Part shown: positions 57,395 through 64,000 of the stretch, in pieces
Numbering within the stretch: the first letter of the stretch is position 1
Layout of the letters: the number at the start of each line of letters is the position of its first letter
From: Ligustrum vulgare
Lineage: Eukaryota > Streptophyta > Magnoliopsida > Lamiales > Oleaceae
Assembly (NCBI GenBank): GCA_963555705.1
Contig: OY743189.1
Location: forward strand, 6,527,501-6,591,500
Length of the DNA: 64,000 nucleotides
Reading direction: 5' to 3'
Program-made: the position numbers and the translations under genes
Notes under the pieces: model-generated
The model's input: only the letters and a program-made list of their open reading frames with translations
What the model was told of the DNA's origin: nothing
Database searches by the model: none

Positions 57395-58318
57395 ATGGTT
57401 AACCGTAATCGAGGCCGTCGTGGACAGGTTCCAAATGAGGAAGTCCCACACCATGAGCGTGATGTTCAGGAATTGATGATTGAGTATTTACATAGGCAAG
57501 TTGCAGAATTAACCCAGTACTTTGCAGCGCAGGAGCTCATAGATCGTGAGGTGGTGAGTCACGAATCTGATTCCAGTTTCGAAAATCCGTATCAAAACCA
57601 TGCTCAGTTCGAGGAGCGCCGTGGTTGGGAGAATTGTCATGGGGATCTCGGCTTCAAAGTGGATCTACTTGAGTTTTCTGGTACGTTGCAAGCCGAGGGG
57701 TTTATCGATTGGCTGAACAAAGAATAGAGTATTTTTTAATATAAGGATATCCTAGAACATGTTAAGGTGAAACTACTCGCCATCAAATTCAAAAGAAGAG
57801 CTTCGGCATGGTGGGAACAATTGAGGCTCTCACGAGACAAACAGGGTAAGGGCAAGGTTACTGACTGGAAAAAGATGAAGGGTCACTTTATTCCTTTTGG
57901 CTACACCCAAACCTTGTTTCAACGCCTTCATTTACTGAGGCAAGGTCAGAGGTCGGTGGAGGAATATACGGAGGAATTCTACCAGTTGATAGCACGTAAT
58001 GATTTAACTGAAGCAGAAGAGAAAATGGTGGCACAATATTTGGGAGGATTACGATAACACACCCAAGACATCCTCAGCCTTCATTAACCGTGGATAGTTT
58101 CTAAAGCATACCACACTTATTGGTTGTGGAGAAGCAGCAAAATCGAAAACCTGTAATCAGGGGAGAAAAATAGTCAGCCATCTAGCCCTCAAGTTGCTAA
58201 TCCCACCCCGTAGCCGCCACAAAATAATCTTAACCCAGGTATTAAATGTTTTAGATGTGGAGAACAAGGTCACAGGGCAATTGATTGCAGGAAACCGTTT
58301 AATCAGAGGGGGTAAAAA
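57395..58318 (+). pseudogene. Gypsy gag with zinc knuckle, two stops
   Basis: Starts MVNRNRGRRGQVPNEE. The capsid part includes KVDLLEFSGTLQAEGFIDWL, KRRASAWWEQLRLSRDKQGK and RSVEEYTEEFYQLIARNDL, and a CCHC zinc knuckle (CFRCGEQGHRAIDC) lies at 58247-58288, all in one frame. TAG and TAA codons at 57725-57742 and a TAA after GGLR (58058) interrupt it; the frame shifts after the knuckle. The protein would build the particle and bind RNA. Confidence 0.92.
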
Positions 58319-58326
58319 CCTCCTGA

Positions 58327-58372
58327 TTGAGGAAGATGACATGGAGGATAACTAGGAGTTTGGAGCCTGTGT

Positions 58373-58408
<36 letters not shown>

Positions 58409-58899
58409 AAGGGAATGTGTTGTATGGGGTCGACCAAGAAAATTTAGTTGTTCGCAAGAGTCTTTTGACTCTCAAGGGCGATTCAGGGGATGACTGGCTA
58501 AGAACCAACATTTTCCATACAACTTGCATCATTGCGGATAAGGTTTGTAAGACAATCATTAATAGTTGTAGTTGTGAGAATGTAATGTCTGAGGAAACTG
58601 TGCGGAAATTACAGTTGAAAACAGACCAACACCCTAAACAATATAAGTTATCTTGGTTGAGCAAGGGCACTGAAGTAGCAGTCGAACAACGATGTTTGGT
58701 CTCTTTTTCCATTGGCCAGAAATATTTCGATAATTCTTGGTGTGATGTCATATCTATGGATGTCTGTCACGTGCTGTTAGGCCGACCTTGGCAGTATGAT
58801 CGTAGTGTTATCCACGATGGGTGGAGAAATACTTACTCACTTAGCATCAAGGGGAAGAAGATTGTGCTTGCACCTCGGCGAGGAGGTAACCCCGCATAG
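58327..58899 (+). pseudogene. Gypsy aspartic protease with altered active site
   Basis: The 190-residue frame opens with an acidic run (ten or more Asp from a GAT microsatellite) and holds the retropepsin-like region through LLGRPWQYDRSVIHDGW. At the active site the sequence is IINSCSCENVMSEE where the family has a D-[ST]-G triad, so both the catalytic Asp and the Gly are lost and the enzyme cannot be active. Confidence 0.88.
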
Positions 58900-58926
58900 G
58901 TAAACAATAACACCAACCTACTTTCA

Positions 58927-59860
58927 ATGTCTAGGTTTTTGGTTGAAGTTGAACGTGAAATAGTAGTTTATGTACTATTTCCTAGTGGGAATAATGTGGT
59001 TGATAAGGTTCCTGATTTACTAGTGGAAGTGCAGCAGTTAATCATGGAGTTTTCTGATCTGATGCCAAAAGATCTTCCCCCTAGGTTGCCACCTATAAGG
59101 GATATTCTGCATCAGATAGACCTTGTCGCAGGGCCTAGCCTACCTAATCAACCAGCTTACTGTCTCAGTCCTAAAGAAGCTAAGGAGTTACAACGACAGG
59201 TACTGGAGTCTTGGCGTATGTGTATTGATAGCATGGTGATCAACAAGATTACAGTAAAGTATATGTCCCAAATTCCTCGTATGGATGATATGTTGGATCA
59301 ACTATCGGGCTCTAAGGTTTTCTAAAAAATTGACCTTAAGAGCGGGAATCACTAGATCAGAATAAGACCTGGAGATGAGTGGAAGACGGCATTCAAGACA
59401 CATTAGGGGTTATATGAGTGGATGGTCATGCCTTTTGGACTATCCAATGCACCTAGCACCTTTATGATGTTTATGAATCAGATTTTAAGGCCTTTCATGG
59501 GGAAGTTCATGGTAGTATATTTCGACAACATTCTCATCTATAGCCCGACTTGGGCATCACACTTTGATCACCTCCGTGCTGTCCTTAATATGTCTAAGAC
59601 GGAACAGCTGTTTGCCAATCAGAAAAAGTGTTCCTTCTATACTGTGACTTTTTTTTTTTTGGTTTTGTTGTGTCTAATGATGGTGTTTATGCATATCAGT
59701 CAAAAATTGATGCAGTTTTGGGGTGGTCTCAACCAAAGTCTTTACATGATGTCAGAAGTTTCCATGGATTGTCATCCTTCTACCATCGATTCATTAGAAA
59801 TATCAGCACGCTGATTGCTCCTATCACAGAATGTATGAAGGGACGTGACTTTTAGTGGTC
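58927..59860 (+). pseudogene. Gypsy reverse transcriptase with internal deletion and mutated catalytic motif
   Basis: Recognisable blocks: [82 protein letters not shown] and [11 protein letters not shown]. Between QVLES and WRMCID about 25 residues expected in the family are missing. The catalytic YxDD reads YFDN. Stops interrupt near 59323, 59353 and 59404, and a T-run near 59650 shifts the frame; it continues as [20 protein letters not shown]. Confidence 0.92.
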
Positions 59861-59869
59861 CGAAGAAGC

Positions 59870-60861
59870 GAAAATCAGTCTTTAGTTGGTAGAGCAGAAG
59901 ATGACAGAGGCTCCATTTTTAGCGCTTCCTCATTTTGAGAAGGTGTTTGAGGTGAATTGTGATGCATCTGGAGTTGGCATTGGGAGTGTTCTGAGCCAAG
60001 AAGGGTGACCTATAACCTTTTTCAGATAAAGATTTCTGGGTCGAAGAGGAATTATTCCACCTATGATCTGGAATTTTATGCTTTTGTTCAAACGCTAAAA
60101 CATTGGATTCATTACCTTGTATAGAGGGAGTTCATTCTTATCACTGATCATGAGGCTTTGAAGTACATTAATGTCCAGTACAAGCTTAATAGGAGGCATA
60201 CCAAGTGGGTGGCGTACTTGCAGGAGTTCACATTTAACATAAGGCACCAAGCTGGGAGTCTTAACCGTGTGGGAGATGCATTGAGTCGTTGTACCCTACT
60301 CCTCACTACCATGAGTTCTAGATATGCTGGATTTGAGGTGTTCGCTGATATGTATGATGCAGATCCTTCGTTTGGAAAAATAATTCAGGAGGTAACTGAT
60401 AATAAAAGGCATGATTTTATTTTACATAATGGTTATCTATTTCGTGGATTACAGTTGTGCATTCTAGATTGTTCACTAAGGCAGCAGATTATTCGTGTAC
60501 TCCACAATGAGGGGCATTTCAGACGAGACAAGACGTTAGCATTGGTCTCTTCCACTTATTATTGGCAAAAATTGAGCAGTGACGTAGCTCATTATGTGGA
60601 GCGGTGTTATGTATGCCAACGATCGAAGGGAACTCTCACAAATGTAGGCTTGAACATGCCTCTACCTGTACCTGATACCCCCAGGTTTGATGTAAGTAAG
60701 GATTTTGTGTTGGGTCTACCCCGCACCTAACGAACCATGGACTCTATTTTGTTGTGGTGGATAGGTTTTCGAAGATGGTTCATTTTGTAGCGCTTCAAAA
60801 AACCATGGATGCTACTTGGATCGCCCACCTCTACTTCAAGGAAATTATGAGGTTAAATGGC
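59870..60861 (+). pseudogene. Gypsy RNase H and integrase, cut short by a nested LTR
   Basis: RNase H remnants include [17 protein letters not shown] and FILITDHEALKYINVQYKLN followed by WVAYLQEFTFNIRHQAGSLN. The integrase zinc-binding region (LHNEGHFRRDKT...CYVCQRSKGT) and the start of the catalytic core (DVSKDFVLGLPRT) follow. The core then shifts frame and stops at 60861, where a Tat/Athila-like LTR begins, so the rest of integrase and the 3' LTR are missing or displaced to the right of the window. Confidence 0.9.
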
Positions 60862-62298
60862 TGATGCGTTTCGCGATGCACCAAAATAATAAATAAATTT
60901 CTTGTTCACTATTACTAAGAATGTAGCAATGGAAGTAAGGGTCGATCCCACAAGGAACGGGAACTAACTTAGTGTCATGTCAATTAGAATCGTAAATGGG
61001 GGTTTTGTTTTGAGTTGTTCGTAAATGATTTAACTAATAAAATAAAGCAATTAAAATGGTTGGAATAAATATCAAATGTTGACGAGTCCTAGTTCTCAGG
61101 TTCAGTTGTATTCTATCACAATGTTATCACTTTCCAAGTAACGCGAGTTCAATTTCTTCTTTGATTTATCACCCGTAAATAGTTAATAAGCTCTAACTAT
61201 TCCTATTCTCCCTTAGTTGCATTTAATTAGAATAAGCTCTCTAATCAAACATTAGCCATTGAATAACCTAAAACAAGCTCTTTAGATTTAAGACAACAAC
61301 TATATAATGGTTGAGAAAATTAGGGTGAATTAGATTATCAATCACACAAGCTCGTGACAATTAACCTAAGTTGGAATTATCTATGAAAATATTAAATTTC
61401 CACTTGCTACTATGATTTGAACAAAAAGACAATTACGAATCCAATCATTCAAAATAGCAAATCTCAATACAACAAACTAAATGATAAGGCCTTAATCAAG
61501 TAAAGAATTGCATTGATTGAATTAAAAACGCATAAGAATCCAACAAATCAAAATAAAGAATTTAGAACTAGGTTACTAGTTTGGAAAACCAATAACAAAT
61601 TGATATGAAATACAACTTCCCCTTCGAACTAGGTATGGAAGCTTAGCCGCGCATAGTCATGATGAAAAACCCAGAATTTTGCATCTCATTCATCTTCTTC
61701 TCCGGATTTATTTCTCTTCCACGCTCCAAGCAAGCCGCTCCTCTTTTAATAATTATTTCACACTTTTTCTGTCATGAGAGTCCCTTTTTATAGCCTTAAT
61801 TTCGTGCCCTAACTTTGGGCTCAAGAAATCTCAAAATTATGGAAAGAATTAAAATATGGAAATTGTTGATTGGAGAGTTACGGCCGTAACATTTCCTTTA
61901 CGGCCGTAATTGAGTTTCTGCATATTTCTCAAAAATTGAAGTTACGGCCATGACTTCTGATTTACGGCCGCGACTATGTTTCTACAATTTTTTTCTTTTA
62001 GAAGGTTACGGCCGTAACTTATCCTTTACGGCCGTAACTCACATTCTGTTGATTTCTCATAATTCGTTTAACACTTTTACGGTCGTGACTTTGTTTCCTT
62101 ACGGCCGTAACTGTATTTGCACCTAAGTCCCCAAACTTCAGTTTTGAGTGCATTTTGGTCTTTTTTCTTCTTTTCTCTTCTTTTATGATCCTATACAATA
62201 TAAAACATAAAATGCATTAATAATACTTAGATAGAATCACATTATGGCATATTCAAGGGTATAAGTGCATAAAATAAACGTAAATATCACACTTATCA
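60862..62298 (-). mobile_element. 3' LTR of a Tat/Athila-like gypsy element, nested
   Basis: 1437 bp beginning TGATGCGTTTCGCGATGCAC and ending CACACTTATCA on the plus strand. On the minus strand the polypurine tract GTGTGGGGGGGATT directly precedes its TG, so this is the 3' LTR of a minus-oriented element. It includes text typical of such LTRs (GGGTCGATCCCACAAGGAAC), a TATA-like TATAAAAAGG on the minus strand at 61783-61793, and paired TTACGGCCGTAA palindromes at 61879-62115. It interrupts the gypsy integrase at 60861. Confidence 0.82.
61875..62115 (-). repeat. Four paired TTACGGCCGTAA palindrome modules in the LTR
   Basis: Eight copies of a near-perfect 12-bp palindrome, arranged as four pairs. 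Pair members are separated by 6-10 bp and pairs by about 35-50 bp of AT-rich text. In minus-strand orientation they lie upstream of... the LTR start side of U3, before the TATA-like box at 61783-61793. Confidence 0.88.
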
Positions 62299-62315
62299 AA
62301 TCCCCCCCACACTTG
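62299..62315 (-). other. Polypurine tract of the Tat/Athila-like element
   Basis: AAGTGTGGGGGGGATT on the minus strand, abutting the LTR start. Confidence 0.82.
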
Positions 62316-64000
62316 AACCATTGTTCGTCCTAGAACAAAGATTCGCAAAGAAAAGAATAGGATTCAAACAATAGATTACAATTTAGAGACTTGAGGTTGC
62401 AACTCACTTTTCTTTAACAAAAATGTTCCATTGCATGATCGGATTGTGTTCATGTGTGCTAGAGATACAACGCCCTTTATTTCACATCCCAATCATGGCT
62501 CGATATGGTTTATTTCCTTGCACCTCTCATGTTTGCTCACATCCCAACCATTTATGAGTGACTACAAGGAGAATAATTTCGCCCAACTCCAGTGGAAATC
62601 AGTTTCGTAAATCGAGTTGTTCATGACGTGAATTCAGTCAACACAGTACCCCCGACCACATTCATAGCACCAACCCTAGACCAAGCAATTCAAACCACTC
62701 ATAAGTATATGTAATGAGTTTTAACACCCTCACAAGATATTTCTATCGTCGCACAAAGTGTATAAGGGGTTGAATTTTCGCTCAGCTCTCTGCATGGATA
62801 AGTCAGTACCACAGATTACCTAGATGTCATAACCGGAGCCAACAATAACACAAGTGCAAAGCGAAGGTCTTTATTTGGTTGTAACGGGGTTTCGGGTCAA
62901 GTAGGATAAAATGACATATTTAGGCTGAGTTGAGAAGGAATTTTGCAAGCTAAGTCAATTCAAAATAACAATACTTCATTCACCCTTAATATGATCTTTA
63001 TTGTTTCCCGCTATCCAACCTGTATTCACACTTGAATCTCTTCTTCTCTTTTCTCTCTCTCTCTCTCTCTCTTTTTTCACAAGTTGAGTGTTTGACTTCC
63101 TCAACTAATAATTTCCTTGACTAAACTTCTTTTTTATTGCTTTTTCTCTTTCGATATTTTTTTTTTCGAGTATAGATTGCAACTTTTTTTCTCTTTTGTT
63201 CAAATCATTTCGCAGCCACCAAGTGACACAAGATAGAATTACAATCCCCTGAATTCAGTCCATTTTACGACCATCGCCCAACACAAGATAACTATTTCAA
63301 CTTCTTAGATTTAGACCATAGCACAATCCTCAATCAACAAAAGCTTGCGAATCCCTTCTCTATGGGTTCAAAACAAAGATAATGCGAAAGAAAGGGTATT
63401 CGTGGCTTGTAGCGTGGCATAAAAAAAAACAAAGAGAGGCTAAGGCTCAAAGGGCTTCTATTGGTCCATGTAGCAAGGTAGGCTCTTTTAGCAAGTCAAA
63501 TTTGGCTTAACCTATTGCCTTTGCTATAATTTGCACTTAAGTTAAGAAGCTACACAGTTTGCACAGAAAAGCACATCCAAGTATAACCCAACCATGCAGG
63601 ACACACATCAAAGAATCACGAGCTCATAAGTATTAACAACAGCTCTTAGGCTCAAAAACTCACAAATTATGGTTTTCATGTGTTTCTCCCATCCATTTAT
63701 GAGTTATAGGTCATTGCTTGATCTTCATTCCAAATCTAAGTCCATTGGTCGAGGATAACGGTTAAAAGTATTCAAACCATCACTACTCACAAAAGTATAA
63801 TAATTGGGATGTTCAGGGTTATATATGAAGGAATAATCTGTCTATTGTGGGTTGGGTTGACTAGGTTGTAGATATTTGACAATTTTTTTTTTCATTTTCA
63901 ACCTATTTGTGAAGTTTTGGGCGAGATGATCTCTATGTGCTCAATTTTATATCCAATTATGCAATGATTTTTCAAAAAAAACTGCACCAAAAGTGGGCTG
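62316..64000 (-). other. Internal 3' noncoding region of the Tat/Athila-like element
   Basis: No long frame on either strand, as in the long noncoding stretch between pol and 3' LTR of such elements. A (CT)n microsatellite lies at 63053-63072. The element continues past the window edge. Confidence 0.5.

Overview
This is a repeat-dense stretch of a plant nuclear genome, most likely a eudicot. The evidence is spliced genes with GT/AG introns, plant transposon families (CACTA with a TNPD-type transposase, mudrA-type MULE, Ty1/copia, Ty3/gypsy including a Tat/Athila-like LTR, PIF/Harbinger, MITEs), a fragment of plant-mitochondrial 18S rRNA, and one host gene of the plant RNase H-like/RBR ubiquitin-ligase type. 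All else recognisable is transposon-derived or AT-rich repeat. No tRNA, intact rRNA, CRISPR array or prokaryotic feature was seen.

Layout. 1-9074: CACTA (En/Spm) element, left tip cut off by the window. It carries a transposase reading frame with two frameshifts (1740-4979), a ten-exon gene for a C48/ULP1-type protease with all catalytic residues (5153-8492) and a hairpin-rich subterminal array ending in the CACTA terminus. 9075-9447: end of a copia-type LTR plus primer-binding site, apparently the CACTA target. 9.45-12.5 kb: unrecognised sequence and a decayed LINE fragment. 12.6-15.1 kb: AT-rich array built on a GTGAC/GTCAC core, with a ~760-bp tandem duplication. 15.1-24.1 kb: Mutator-like region with a truncated mudrA start and, convergent to it, a nine-exon ULP1-like gene with two in-frame stops; the flanking sequence and introns are full of TGTGACCT-type minisatellite. 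24.9-32.3 kb: gypsy fragment, then a minus-strand copia pol remnant whose integrase is split by a 3.8-kb gypsy-type element that keeps gag and protease but lacks reverse transcriptase and integrase. 32.3-45.1 kb: AT-rich sequence with tandem duplications, a mitochondrial rRNA insert, a solo LTR and several MITEs or foldback elements with target-site duplications. 45.1-49.3 kb: the one host gene, three coding exons, an E3 ligase with an N-terminal RNase H-like domain; MITE copies sit in its introns. 49.5-56.2 kb: AT-rich repeats, including a ~1.4-kb-spaced duplication and a 3.6-kb inverted repeat. 56.37-56.79 kb: PIF/Harbinger transposase remnant. 57.1-60.86 kb: decayed gypsy element (PBS, gag, protease, RT, RNase H, integrase) interrupted by the 3' LTR of a minus-strand Tat/Athila-like element (60862-62298), whose internal region runs off the right edge.

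Most notable: two unrelated DNA transposon superfamilies (CACTA and MULE) within 24 kb each carry an independent multi-exon ULP1/SENP-like cysteine protease gene, one with intact catalytic residues and one decayed; GTGAC-core repeat arrays surround the MULE; several nested insertions can be ordered in time from target-site duplications. Exon boundaries were read by eye from splice signals and phase. They are internally consistent but not supported by transcript data.
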